From positions 1-64,000 of the forward strand of contig JBGSHS010000375.1 in NCBI GenBank assembly GCA_041752115.1: a DNA stretch of 64,000 nucleotides, given 5' to 3'. This document shows positions 9,903 through 18,371 of the stretch, piece by piece (position 1 is the first letter of the stretch; every line of letters starts with the position of its first letter). Origin of the DNA: JAJRVM01 sp041752115 (GTDB lineage: Bacteria > Planctomycetota > Planctomycetia > Pirellulales > Pirellulaceae). Below the pieces are notes generated by a model. That model ran no database searches and was not told where the DNA came from. It saw only the letters and a list, made by a program, of their open reading frames with translations. A program made the position numbers and the translations under genes.

Positions 9903-10352
9903 ATGACTCAGAAACAACTGAACCAGCAGATCGAGGCGGTTCTTCGCCGACGACGTGAGGCACTTCGCCAGTCACTGACGGGAGAACTCGGTCAGTTCCG
10001 CTCCAGCCACAATAACTACATCGTTGGCGATCCGGTCGATGCCGCTGTCGACAATGAGTATGCCGAGATCAACTCGGAACTCGCCGAGACGGAGGGGCGG
10101 GAACTGGCCCGGATTGAACGAGCGCTCGAACGTTTGCGGGAGGGACGTTACGGCATCTGCGAAGGATGCGGCAAGAAAATCCCTCGTGCTCGACTGCAGG
10201 CGCTGCCGTATGCCACGATGTGCGTGGAGTGCCAGACCCGCAGCGAGCGAGGCGAGGCCAACCCCCGGGACCGCAACTCGAGACCGCCTTTCGTCGACCT
10301 GTCGGAAAGCTACGATCAATCCGTGTTGGAGAGTTTCGACCTGATGGAGTGA
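9903..10352 (+). CDS. DksA/TraR family C4 zinc-finger protein
   Basis: A 149-aa protein with a long N-terminal coiled-coil-like region (MTQKQLNQQIEAVLRRRREA) and a C-terminal zinc finger CEGCGKKIPRARLQALPYAT then CVEC. AGGAGGG precedes the ATG. The reading frame is open for another 825 bases upstream, but this part has no domain and lies opposite the DUF155 gene. DksA-type proteins bind the RNA polymerase secondary channel; shorter planctomycete members like this one may act as general stress or stringent-response modulators. It is followed by a short gap and the LssY_C gene. Confidence 0.9.
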   Translation: MTQKQLNQQIEAVLRRRREALRQSLTGELGQFRSSHNNYIVGDPVDAAVDNEYAEINSELAETEGRELARIERALERLREGRYGICEGCGKKIPRARLQALPYATMCVECQTRSERGEANPRDRNSRPPFVDLSESYDQSVLESFDLME

Positions 10353-10525
10353 GCGATGGCCAGGAATCTCAATTGCCTGCCCCCGCGGAAGCTCTCGCCT
10401 GGCAGCAATGGCGCTGGAGCAGCAGGCGTATCACGTGAAAATCTCCGACAGATTGTTACAATGGAACCTGTTGTGGCGCAAGGTCGTCGTCCTGCAGGTC
10501 ACCGCGGCGCGGAGAATTGACGAAC

Positions 10526-11455
10526 GTGGATACCGAACCATGGAAAGAGGTTGCTCAGGCTGACACGCCTTCCTCAGGCGCCGGTGCACCTGGGCCCGTG
10601 AGGGACCCGAGACGGGTACGGACAACAGTGCGCATAGCGCGCATCTTAGTTGTCTTCCTGGCGTTCTACTTGCTGGCGGCCTACGTGGTGCTGCCGCTGT
10701 GGTGGAAACGCTATATCGATCGACATCCTGCGTTGGATGACGTACCAGGCATTACGGTTACCGGAGACGGGATTCCGGGCGATCCGCTCAACGTCGGCTT
10801 GATTGCCACCGAGGCGGAAGTCAGGACGTTGATGACAGCTGCTCAGTGGTATGCGGCGGATTCCCTCTCGCTGCGCAGCGACTGGAGAATTGCCGAAGAT
10901 ACCGTCCTGAAACGCTCCTACGATGCGGCGCCGGTAAGCAGCCTTTACCTGTACGGCCGCCGCGAGGATTTGGCCTTTGAACAGCCAGTGGGGGACGATC
11001 CGCGCCAACGCCATCACGTGCGGTTCTGGAAGTCAGACAAACAGGATCCCGATGGACGGCCGGTCTGGCTCGGCTCGGCCACCTATGACGAGCGTGTCGG
11101 GCTGAGTCACACGACGGGCGAAGTGACACACCACATCGCCCCTGACGTGGATGCCGAACGGGACCACCTCTTGTCGTGCTGGCAGCAAACGACACTTCTG
11201 TCGGAGTGGTACTATGTCGACAATTTTCACAAAGTGTGTGAGGGCAAGAACGGCGGTGGTGACCGGTGGTACACGGACGGACGACTGGCGGTGGGCGTGA
11301 TCGCCACACAACCATCCGCTGGGCCCACGGATCGTCCGCCTGCGAACTCAGATGCCCATCCGGTTTCTCACTCGGTGCACCTAAATGGAATCCGGCAGAA
11401 GTCCGGAGAAGATCAGACAGGGAGCTGCAGAATGAAGATGGGAGAGAGAGCATAG
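10526..11455 (+). CDS. LssY C-terminal domain membrane-anchored protein
   Basis: A protein of about 309 aa with one N-terminal transmembrane helix (IARILVVFLAFYLLAAYVVL), then an LssY_C domain recognised by WYAADSLSLRSDWRIAEDTV, APVSSLYLYGRREDLAFEQP and RHHVRFW. The C-terminal 60 residues are low-complexity and unlike the family. Start is GTG at 10526, 10 nt after GGAGA, with TTG at 10517 as the alternative. LssY_C is found fused to PAP2 phosphatases or alone in cell-envelope proteins; function is unknown. Stop codon is TAG. Confidence 0.8.
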   Translation: MDTEPWKEVAQADTPSSGAGAPGPVRDPRRVRTTVRIARILVVFLAFYLLAAYVVLPLWWKRYIDRHPALDDVPGITVTGDGIPGDPLNVGLIATEAEVRTLMTAAQWYAADSLSLRSDWRIAEDTVLKRSYDAAPVSSLYLYGRREDLAFEQPVGDDPRQRHHVRFWKSDKQDPDGRPVWLGSATYDERVGLSHTTGEVTHHIAPDVDAERDHLLSCWQQTTLLSEWYYVDNFHKVCEGKNGGGDRWYTDGRLAVGVIATQPSAGPTDRPPANSDAHPVSHSVHLNGIRQKSGEDQTGSCRMKMGERA

Positions 11456-12079
11456 CTTGAGCGACCCATCTATCGCCGGGGACTGCAAACGCGATTCTTC
11501 CACTTCGTAATTGGCGATTCCTGGTTCGATATGCTGCGGCAGAGACGCCGTGGTGACCGCCGTCGGCAACAGTTCAACCGGGTTGAGGCGCTGGGCGATC
11601 CATGTGTTCCGTCTTGTTCCCAGTGTCGCGGGCATTGCCGTGCTTGACCCTTCAGAGATCCCGCACCGTGACCGCAGGCTGCAGCATGGTGTTCCTTGGG
11701 GATCGCTGGTTCTGGTGGGATGGGGGGAATGGGAGGTCGCGGCCCCCGGCTGATGACCGGGTGCCACAGGGCCGTGGCGTGCCTTCTTTTCCTGATTCGT
11801 TGGGTAGCGTCTGGCAGGCAGCTGACACAACGACCAGCGCCACCCTATCCTAAGTCGTTCCTGCGAGGTATAGTTACTGTGTCGCAGTGTTGTGACGAGC
11901 AGAGTCAAGATTAAAGTCAGAACGCCCCCGGGGCTCTTTTCTCTTCCCGCCTCATTCTGTACGGTCGCCCAGGACATCGGCGTCCGTCTCGGTCATGTGG
12001 CTCTATCTGCTTTCTTCGTTTGGAGAACTTCCCGGCCCACGCAAGGGAGGTCTCAGTCCATCTTCGGGAGAGTGTGCAA
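11456..12079. other. Intergenic region upstream of the cold-shock gene
   Basis: About 620 bases without a supportable gene; the short open frames on both strands lack domains and SD sequences. A TATAGT-like -10 occurs near 11869 but without a convincing -35. The final 150 bases may be a long 5' leader of the cold-shock gene, as is common for csp genes, but no specific structure could be confirmed by eye. Confidence 0.4.
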
Positions 12080-12289
12080 ATGCCACAGGGTAAGGTTAAG
12101 AGATTGGTGACGGACCGCGGTTTTGGTTTTTTGGAGACAGCTCGGGGATCTGACTTGTTCTTCCATCATTCAGAGATCATCGGGGCGACCATCGAACAGC
12201 TCCAGGAAGGGCAAACGGTAGATTACGAGGAAGGGGAGGGGCGACAGGGACCATGCGCCAAGCGGGTGCGGGCTGCCTTAGCAGGTTGA
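12080..12289 (+). CDS. Cold-shock domain protein (CspA family)
   Basis: A 69-aa single-domain nucleic-acid-binding protein. It contains the cold-shock core GKVKRLVTDRGFGFLE with RNP1-like DRGFGFL and RNP2-like DLFFHHSEI, but the latter has FHHS in place of the usual VHFS. Start ATG at 12080 follows GGGAGA; the frame is open further upstream without homology. It would act as an RNA chaperone or transcription antiterminator. It lies 173 bp upstream of infC on the same strand, so both are translation-related. Confidence 0.92.
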   Translation: MPQGKVKRLVTDRGFGFLETARGSDLFFHHSEIIGATIEQLQEGQTVDYEEGEGRQGPCAKRVRAALAG

Positions 12290-12325
12290 GGTCGTCGATC
12301 AAGATTCGCGGCTTTGCTGCTGAGT

Positions 12326-12360
12326 GCCTCGTTGCTACGCTGTTGTTATGGCAACGAGGC
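12326..12360 (+). promoter_or_regulatory. Stable hairpin between csp and infC
   Basis: Perfect 10-bp inverted repeat GCCTCGTTGC (12326-12335) / GCAACGAGGC (12351-12360) with a 15-nt loop. No T-run follows, so it is not a typical intrinsic terminator. Its place 37 bp after the csp stop and about 100 bp before the infC start suggests either RNA 3'-end protection of csp or a regulatory structure in the infC leader. Confidence 0.6.
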
Positions 12361-12461
12361 GTGGGGTGCGCGGTGGGGGAGTGATTAGCCGTCCCGACGC
12401 GACCATCTGGAAATCTGGAATATTCTGGCACCGTGCAACTTCAGCAAGAGAGGAGAATCCT

Positions 12462-12968
12462 ATCGCGAAACAGAGAATTAACGAGCAGATCCGGACGGCG
12501 ACGGTGAGTGTGGTGAGCCAGGATGGAGTCATGCTGGGTGCCATGGCGACTGCTGCGGCGCGGCAACTTGCCGCGGAGGCCGGGCTGGATCTTGTCGAAG
12601 TCGCCCCCGACGCGACGCCACCCGTTTGCCGCATCATGGACCAGGGCAAGTCGCAGTATCAACGCAGGAAGAAGCAGAGTGAAGGCACCAAAGCGCACCG
12701 AACGCAGCTGAAGCAGATTCGCCTGCGTGCCAAAACGGACGTTCACGACATTGACTTCAAAGTGCGGCAGGCCGAAGCATTCCTGCGGCGGAAGGACAAA
12801 GTGAAAGTCAATGTGACGTTTCGAGGGCGGGAGAATGCCCACCACGAACGTGGCAGAGAAATGCTCGACGCCATCATTGAGACGCTCAAGGAGGTGGCCA
12901 CGATTGAGAAGCCCCCCGGTATGGAAAGCGGGCGCACGATGACCATGATTCTCACACCGCGAACCTGA
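12462..12968 (+). CDS. infC: Translation initiation factor IF-3, ATC start codon
   Basis: IF-3 binds the 30S subunit and checks start-codon selection. The product is 168 aa, the normal IF-3 length, when translation begins at ATC 12462: AGGAG at 12451-12455 is exactly 6 nt upstream, and the sequence KQRINEQIR that opens IF-3 follows directly. The N-domain (DLVEVAPDATPPVCRIMD), linker and C-domain (KTDVHDIDFKVRQAEAFL, VKVNVTFRGRE) are complete. In-frame ATGs at 12324 and 12348 add only unrelated sequence. A rare start codon (AUU in E. coli) lets IF-3 repress its own translation; ATC here fits that logic. No rpmI-rplT follows, unlike many bacteria. Confidence 0.95.
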   Translation: MAKQRINEQIRTATVSVVSQDGVMLGAMATAAARQLAAEAGLDLVEVAPDATPPVCRIMDQGKSQYQRRKKQSEGTKAHRTQLKQIRLRAKTDVHDIDFKVRQAEAFLRRKDKVKVNVTFRGRENAHHERGREMLDAIIETLKEVATIEKPPGMESGRTMTMILTPRT

Positions 12969-12987
12969 TACACGCACTTTCTGCGGT

Positions 12988-13015
12988 TTGACGTGCGGAG
13001 AAGACGTGCTATACT
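12988..13015 (+). promoter_or_regulatory. Sigma-70-type promoter TTGACG-N16-TATACT
   Basis: TTGACG at 12988-12993 and TATACT at 13010-13015 with a 16-bp spacer form the strongest consensus promoter on the plus strand in this part. It starts about 20 bp after the infC stop and 470 bp before the DEAD-box helicase start. The transcript would have a long leader or encode a small RNA. A GGACG-type hairpin (CGGACG / CGTCCG) lies at about 13042-13058. The rest of 12969-13492 shows no gene. Confidence 0.55.
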
Positions 13016-13492
13016 CATCGACATGATGTAAGTGCGAGACCGGACGGGGATCGTCCGCCTCTGGATCATTCAACTTCGAATATAGCGGCCTCCTGGCGAC
13101 GGCCTGCTGTCTGGCAGGTCGGGATAAGTGTCAGGTATCTTGCTTGCGACCGCGACTGATTCTCTTGCTCCTCAGTGTCTTGCTGTGCCATCGGAAGCGA
13201 TGGCCTCATCCGCTGTCTCGTACGCTCAGCGCGAGCGTCGTCTGTTCCGCGATGGCTGACGATCGGATCGTTCTAGGTGCGCCGCCAGGCTGTATCGACC
13301 GTTCCGTCGGGCAGGCGTGTGCGAGCAGATCGGGGCGGTATCGCATTGGTCGATCGCGACGAGGCAGGAGTGCCGTGCTGGCGGATCGAACATTCGAGAA
13401 CGATGACGCCGAGAAACACTGGCGAAAGTAACGCGGACGAATTGCTCTGCCGCGAATCCACATAATTAGTTCTGAGAAGAAGGTAGTTGCTG

Positions 13493-14839
13493 ATGAGTTT
13501 TGAAGATTTAGGGTTGCACGAGCCGTTGCGGCGTGCGGTGTACGCGGCCGGATATCGGCAGGCCACACCCATTCAAAGGGAAACCATCCCGATCTTGCTG
13601 TCGGGACGCGATCTGATGGGGTGTGCTCAAACCGGTACTGGCAAGACGGCGGCCTTTGCCTTGCCGATTCTGCAGAGGCTGACCACGACGAAACGGCTCG
13701 CCGGAAGTTCGGACGGGGCCGATCGTGCTAACCCCGCACGCCACATTCGAACACTGGTCCTGGCCCCAACTCGGGAATTGGCGGCGCAGATTGACGCGAG
13801 TTTTCGCACGTACGGGAAATTCACCGGGCTGCGAAGTACGGCCATCTATGGAGGTGTCAATCAGCGGCCGCAGGTGCGCGCTTTGCGGGCCAAAGTCGAT
13901 ATCCTGGTGGCGACTCCTGGTCGTTTGCTCGATCTCATGCAACAGGGATTCGTCGACCTTCAGAAGGTCGAAATTCTTGTGCTGGATGAAGCCGATCAGA
14001 TGTTGGACATGGGGTTTCTCCCAGCTCTCAAGCAGATTGAGAAGGCCCTTCCCCGGCGTCGACAGACGCTGATGTTTTCCGCCACGATGCCTGAGGCGAT
14101 CCGTCGGCTGGCCCAGAACTGGTTACAGCGGCCCGCCACCGTGCAGGTTACTCCGGTGGCCGCTCCGGCGGAGTGTGCTTCGCAGTCCGTTTACCTGGTC
14201 GAATCGTCGCAGAAACCAGAACTGCTCAAACATCTCCTGCGGGCGGTGCCGGGAGCACGAACGCTCGTCTTCGCGCGAACGAAACATGGCGCCGACAAGC
14301 TGGAGAAGCTGCTGATGCGTGCCGGCATCCATGCGAAGGCGATTCATGGCAACAAGAGTCAGAACGCGCGGATGCGTGTGCTGGAGCAATTCAAATCCTC
14401 GACCCCACCGGTGCTGGTGGCCACCGACCTGGCTGCTCGCGGTCTCGACGTCAAGGACATCGCGCATGTGATCAACTACGAATTGCCCGAGGTTCCCGAG
14501 ACGTACGTGCATCGCATCGGGCGAACAGCGCGCGCCGGCGCCTCCGGGCAGGCCACCTCCTTCTGCAGTCGCGAGGAGCGATGTCGACTCCAGAGAATCG
14601 AGCGACTGACGCGGCAAACCCTTCGCATTGAAACAGATCATCCCGAGTATGCTGAGCGACCGAAACCCGCTCCGCGCACGCCGGACACGGTTCAGGAATG
14701 CTTACCGGCTGAAAGGAGCTTCAACTCGTCGTCCGAACCCAAACGCAGTTCTCGCCGCCCCGCGGCCATCGTGCGCGGACGAGGCCCTCGGCGACAGCGG
14801 CAGAAGTCCAGACGCCGTCCAGGACTGGGCGCCGCCTGA
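13493..14839 (+). CDS. DEAD-box ATP-dependent RNA helicase (RhlE-like)
   Basis: A 448-aa RNA helicase with a complete motif set: F-x17-Q motif (TPIQRETIP), motif I AQTGTGKT, Ia APTRELAAQ, TPGRLLDLM, motif II DEAD, III SAT, V ATDLAARGLDV and VI HRIGRTARAG. The C-terminal tail is short, Arg/Pro-rich and basic, as in RhlE-type proteins. ATG at 13493 is preferred over TTG at 13487; AAGG lies 9 nt upstream. The likely job is ribosome assembly or mRNA turnover, often cold-induced. The neighbouring csp and infC suit such a translation-linked context. Confidence 0.95.
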   Translation: MSFEDLGLHEPLRRAVYAAGYRQATPIQRETIPILLSGRDLMGCAQTGTGKTAAFALPILQRLTTTKRLAGSSDGADRANPARHIRTLVLAPTRELAAQIDASFRTYGKFTGLRSTAIYGGVNQRPQVRALRAKVDILVATPGRLLDLMQQGFVDLQKVEILVLDEADQMLDMGFLPALKQIEKALPRRRQTLMFSATMPEAIRRLAQNWLQRPATVQVTPVAAPAECASQSVYLVESSQKPELLKHLLRAVPGARTLVFARTKHGADKLEKLLMRAGIHAKAIHGNKSQNARMRVLEQFKSSTPPVLVATDLAARGLDVKDIAHVINYELPEVPETYVHRIGRTARAGASGQATSFCSREERCRLQRIERLTRQTLRIETDHPEYAERPKPAPRTPDTVQECLPAERSFNSSSEPKRSSRRPAAIVRGRGPRRQRQKSRRRPGLGAA

Positions 14840-14905
14840 TCGGTTAACTGAAGTTGAACCGTTGGCAGCGCTGGTCACCGCAGCGCATGGAAAGCAGATT
14901 ACCCA

Positions 14906-14945
14906 AACCGCAGAATGTCGAACAAGGAACGTCCAATTACCAAGA
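14906..14945 (+). repeat. Dispersed intergenic repeat, copy 1
   Basis: About 40 bp beginning AACCGCAGAATGTCGAAC and continuing through AAGGAACGTCCAATTACCAAG. Closely similar copies occur at 45062-45102 and 49364-49410. It lies between the convergent helicase and LamG genes; the rest of this 220-bp gap is empty. Confidence 0.75.
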
Positions 14946-15061
14946 GTAAGAAGCAGGTCGGCGGGCCTCGGCGATCGCTCGATTGTCACGCACGCTCTGC
15001 CTTCACAGCCTTCGGCATTCCGTGGCTGCTTGTGCGATAGTCTGCGGTTTTCTGTCCGCTT

Positions 15062-18031
15062 CTAACGGGATCCATTACCCGGCCGGACACCAGGCGATGT
15101 GCGATCCGACCAAGGGCGAACGACCAGGTCTTGTACGGTAATCGTGCCACCTTCGACCCAGATTGCCAGACGCCTGGCCTCGGGATTCCAGTAGCGATTG
15201 GCCAGCGTGTGCTCGCCATTCATCTCCACATCAACGATGTCGTGACGACAGACGATGTCAATTTGCAGACCGTGGTCCTGCTGGACACCGGCTATTGCCG
15301 GTCCTCCCGGCAGCGGACCACCGCTGCCACTGTGCGTGCTGTGCGAGAACGATACAGAGGCGCTGGCCGGTGTAAAACTCAGATCAGTGCCGTCCTGTTG
15401 GCCGTCGGTTGTGCGTAACCGCAGCCCGAATGCAGTGACGGCTCCTTCCAATTCCAGTTTCAGAGAAATCTTCGCATCGTGCGGAATGTCCTCCAGCAGC
15501 ATCTGCTGGCGTCCCGTGGCGGCGGCGATGCGCAGCGGCGTTGTCACTCCCGGCTGCTCAATCGGATCGGACGAGGCGGGAAGCAGCTCCGGCACAAAGC
15601 GCGTACCTAGATGTCCATCGGAATGTTGTACGAGCTCCCGCAACACGAGATTGCCTCCCCAACCACCGTCCCCCAGAAAACCGGCCAATATTCGACGGTT
15701 TCCGGAAAACGCTCCGGTCTTGGGTACGGCCAGGTTATCCAGCGGTCGTGGCGTTTGCAGGGTCCACGGTCCAAAGGGCTGCCGCGACCTCCAGATTCCT
15801 CCTACTCCGCCGATGAAATAGTACCAGTCATTCCATTGGAACCAGTGAGGACACATTTGCGGGACCATGTTCTCGTCGGTGACGAGAAACGGTTCGGGAA
15901 GTTCCTGCCAGTGCGTCAGGTCCTCCGAGATCCAGTGGGCCAGGACCGCCTTGCGGCCTCCGCTGACCAGGCAGTCCTGATTACCATGCAGCACAAGCGC
16001 TCCGTCGCTAAGCTGCGCACCAGCGTGCAGTTCCCCCGGCGTAAGTGTCCCGCCGAGGTCATCCACTCCCTGCTGAAAGTCGAACCACACGGTGGGCTGA
16101 ATCGCGCCCCGCTCGTGGGGACGCAGGCTGTGGATCTCCTCTTCCGACAGCGCTCGGTCATACACTCGCGCGTCGGCGATCTGACCGCGAAAATGGGCAG
16201 CCGGATCGCTCCAGCGATCCATGTGGCGCAGTCCCACGATCACTCGCGCACCGGGCGGAAAGTGGAGAGGCTGTGCGATCTCGTAGCAAGCATATTGGAC
16301 TCCATTTCGATAGAGCGTGACCGTGTTGCCGCGGTAGACGGCAGCGAGCTTCACGAACTCGCCCGGCTTGGCTGTTTCCGCTGCATTATTCTGCTGATCG
16401 CGTTGCGTGCGGCGGAAGTTGTCGCTGCCGGCCATCCAGCGACCGGGTACGGCTTCCCCCAGTACCAGCGAATCAAATTGACCGCCCGTGCCTTCCACTG
16501 TCAGCAGTCCGGCGCCACGCTGCTCCAGGTCCGCTGGCGACGCCCAGCAGATGAGTGTTTTGTCCTTGAGTTCGGGCAAGCCGCTCCCGAACGACTCGCC
16601 GGCCTTGAGCAAATGGAACACGTTCCTGGCGGGATCCGGGTCAGCGAACACATCGCAATCGCCACCGGCCAGGAACGGATGAGAAGGATGTTTGGTGAAC
16701 ACCTCTCCATCTTCGCTCGTCGCCAGCTGGATGCCTCCTCGTCTGCCATCGTAGTCCGGTGTGGGATAGAACATCCAGAACTTGTCATCATGATGCACGA
16801 CGCCTCCGGTGCCCTGCCAGGCTTCCCATTGTTCGGTGATCGGCACGCTCACCGGGTGGTGCGTCCAGTGCGTGAGGTTGCGAGTGGACGCATGGTGGAT
16901 TTCCAGCCCGCCGTGACCTCCGTCCCATTTGCTGTGCATGTTGCGGCGCAGGATCAAGTAGAACAGGTGGAATGTTCCGTCGTGGAAATACGGAATGCAG
17001 TCGCCAGCTTTGGAGTTATGTCCCCGCGGACGATAATATTGCATTGTCTGTGGGAGGGGCCCCAGAATCGCAAGCTCCCTTTGCCGCACGTGCTCCAATC
17101 CGCCGCTGAGTTGCTCGATTTCACCCTCGGTCAGCGCGCGGTGCCAGATGGCAGCGTGGTCGATCTCGCCGTGAAAACCACTTTGGACATCTCCGTCGGC
17201 GGTCTGTGCGGCTGCGAAGTAGCGTGGCACGCTGGCAGGACGTGTCACACCAATCGAGAATTCTTCGTCGACCAATACTCCATCCAGCCACAACTGCAAC
17301 TTCGCCTCCGTGCCACGGATAATGATGTCGTGCCAGACGCGGGGATCGGCAGGCTGCATCGGAAACATCAAACGCATGACGCCGGCCATCGCATCGTGCA
17401 GCAACGGGGGTTCGTCGCCTGGGGAAACATTCTTGGGAAGCATGTGGCGTCTGGCCGGAGTCAGCGGTGCGCCCTCGCGGGCTCCCCACAGAAACTCCAC
17501 TACGCCACGTGAGCCCCGGATGGCGCGCGGGCCGTTCGGCCAGCCGAACATCCAGGAGGCGGGAGTTGCCATTGCGTCGCCAACGAAGTTCTGATCGCGT
17601 TGGGGAAGAGTCGCTCCGTCGACGCCCCGCAGATACAGACTGACCGTTCCATCTCCTCCATAGCTGCCAAATAGCGGCGCATTCCACTCGCCTTGCGGGT
17701 CACGCAAGCGCATCAGGAGCGTGAAGCACGCGGTCGGAGGATCCAAAGAGGGGCCGTCGATTTCCAGATAGCCACCGGATAGTCGAGCGACTTTGCCATC
17801 ACCGCCGCGCGCCAATGATGCACTCCGTTGGTCGGCCGTCAGTAACTCGCCCAGTGAGACTTCGCCCCGTGTCCGCAGCGGATATTGTTCACGCTGGTCT
17901 GTGGCACGGTCGAAATGCCAGACGGCTGTCGCGTCTTGCCAAGGCGGCTGTTCGGCAGGCAGGCCAATCGGTGCCGTGCCAAAGAACACGCAGAGCCAAC
18001 CGAGCGCCGTCACCCACCCGCGACTAATCAC
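15062..18031 (-). CDS. Secreted multidomain LamG / GH32-like propeller protein
   Basis: A 989-aa exported protein. The start is GTG at 18031 because AAAGGAG lies 6 nt upstream; two in-frame ATGs further upstream lack proper SD spacing. A signal peptide (TALGWLCVFFGTAPIGLPAE) is followed by a LamG/concanavalin-like domain (about 40-310), a GH32-like five-bladed propeller split by a second LamG insert (about 530-660), and a C-terminal beta-sandwich like those of GH32 enzymes (about 820-970). Propeller motifs include YFHDGTFHLFYLI, WTHHPV and GDCDVFADPD. GH32-type enzymes cleave fructans, but planctomycete members with LamG inserts have no proven substrate. Confidence 0.82.
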   Translation of the reverse strand: MISRGWVTALGWLCVFFGTAPIGLPAEQPPWQDATAVWHFDRATDQREQYPLRTRGEVSLGELLTADQRSASLARGGDGKVARLSGGYLEIDGPSLDPPTACFTLLMRLRDPQGEWNAPLFGSYGGDGTVSLYLRGVDGATLPQRDQNFVGDAMATPASWMFGWPNGPRAIRGSRGVVEFLWGAREGAPLTPARRHMLPKNVSPGDEPPLLHDAMAGVMRLMFPMQPADPRVWHDIIIRGTEAKLQLWLDGVLVDEEFSIGVTRPASVPRYFAAAQTADGDVQSGFHGEIDHAAIWHRALTEGEIEQLSGGLEHVRQRELAILGPLPQTMQYYRPRGHNSKAGDCIPYFHDGTFHLFYLILRRNMHSKWDGGHGGLEIHHASTRNLTHWTHHPVSVPITEQWEAWQGTGGVVHHDDKFWMFYPTPDYDGRRGGIQLATSEDGEVFTKHPSHPFLAGGDCDVFADPDPARNVFHLLKAGESFGSGLPELKDKTLICWASPADLEQRGAGLLTVEGTGGQFDSLVLGEAVPGRWMAGSDNFRRTQRDQQNNAAETAKPGEFVKLAAVYRGNTVTLYRNGVQYACYEIAQPLHFPPGARVIVGLRHMDRWSDPAAHFRGQIADARVYDRALSEEEIHSLRPHERGAIQPTVWFDFQQGVDDLGGTLTPGELHAGAQLSDGALVLHGNQDCLVSGGRKAVLAHWISEDLTHWQELPEPFLVTDENMVPQMCPHWFQWNDWYYFIGGVGGIWRSRQPFGPWTLQTPRPLDNLAVPKTGAFSGNRRILAGFLGDGGWGGNLVLRELVQHSDGHLGTRFVPELLPASSDPIEQPGVTTPLRIAAATGRQQMLLEDIPHDAKISLKLELEGAVTAFGLRLRTTDGQQDGTDLSFTPASASVSFSHSTHSGSGGPLPGGPAIAGVQQDHGLQIDIVCRHDIVDVEMNGEHTLANRYWNPEARRLAIWVEGGTITVQDLVVRPWSDRTSPGVRPGNGSR

Positions 18032-18227
18032 AGTCCGCTCCTTTGTAGGTCGAATCAGCATCTCCGGGCGCGAGGGGGTGTGCGAGGCCATCCCTGTTGG
18101 ACTGAATCCAAGCCACCAGCTCTGTCGGCGGCCGCAGTAACAGCGATGGCGTCAAGCACCGTTCCCCATGCCGAATGACGCGACCCCACCTGACCAAGGT
18201 GGGTGCCGAGTTTTCACGGTCAGCAGT

Positions 18228-18310
18228 TTCTGCATTCGAAATTCGTCATTTCATTTGTCATTGGGTGTTTCGTCATTCGTCATTCGACGTACGTCATTCG
18301 ACGTACATGT
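18228..18310. repeat. Degenerate GACGAAT-type intergenic repeat, copy 2
   Basis: Multiple overlapping ATTCGTCATT / GTCATTCG units, including two tandem copies of GTCATTCGACGTAC. Related tracts occur at 25706-25746 (opposite orientation) and 25829-25862. The surrounding 18032-18371 gap between two large minus-strand genes holds no supportable gene. Confidence 0.7.
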
Positions 18311-18371
18311 TGCCGAATCATGCACGGTCAATCAGTTGCTCCGGGCTCAGCTGTCTGGCCGCGGGCGAACC

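Noticed and set aside
11381..11977. 198-codon minus-strand ORF overlapping the LssY_C end
   Set aside because: No start context, no domain, low-complexity; not supported as a gene.
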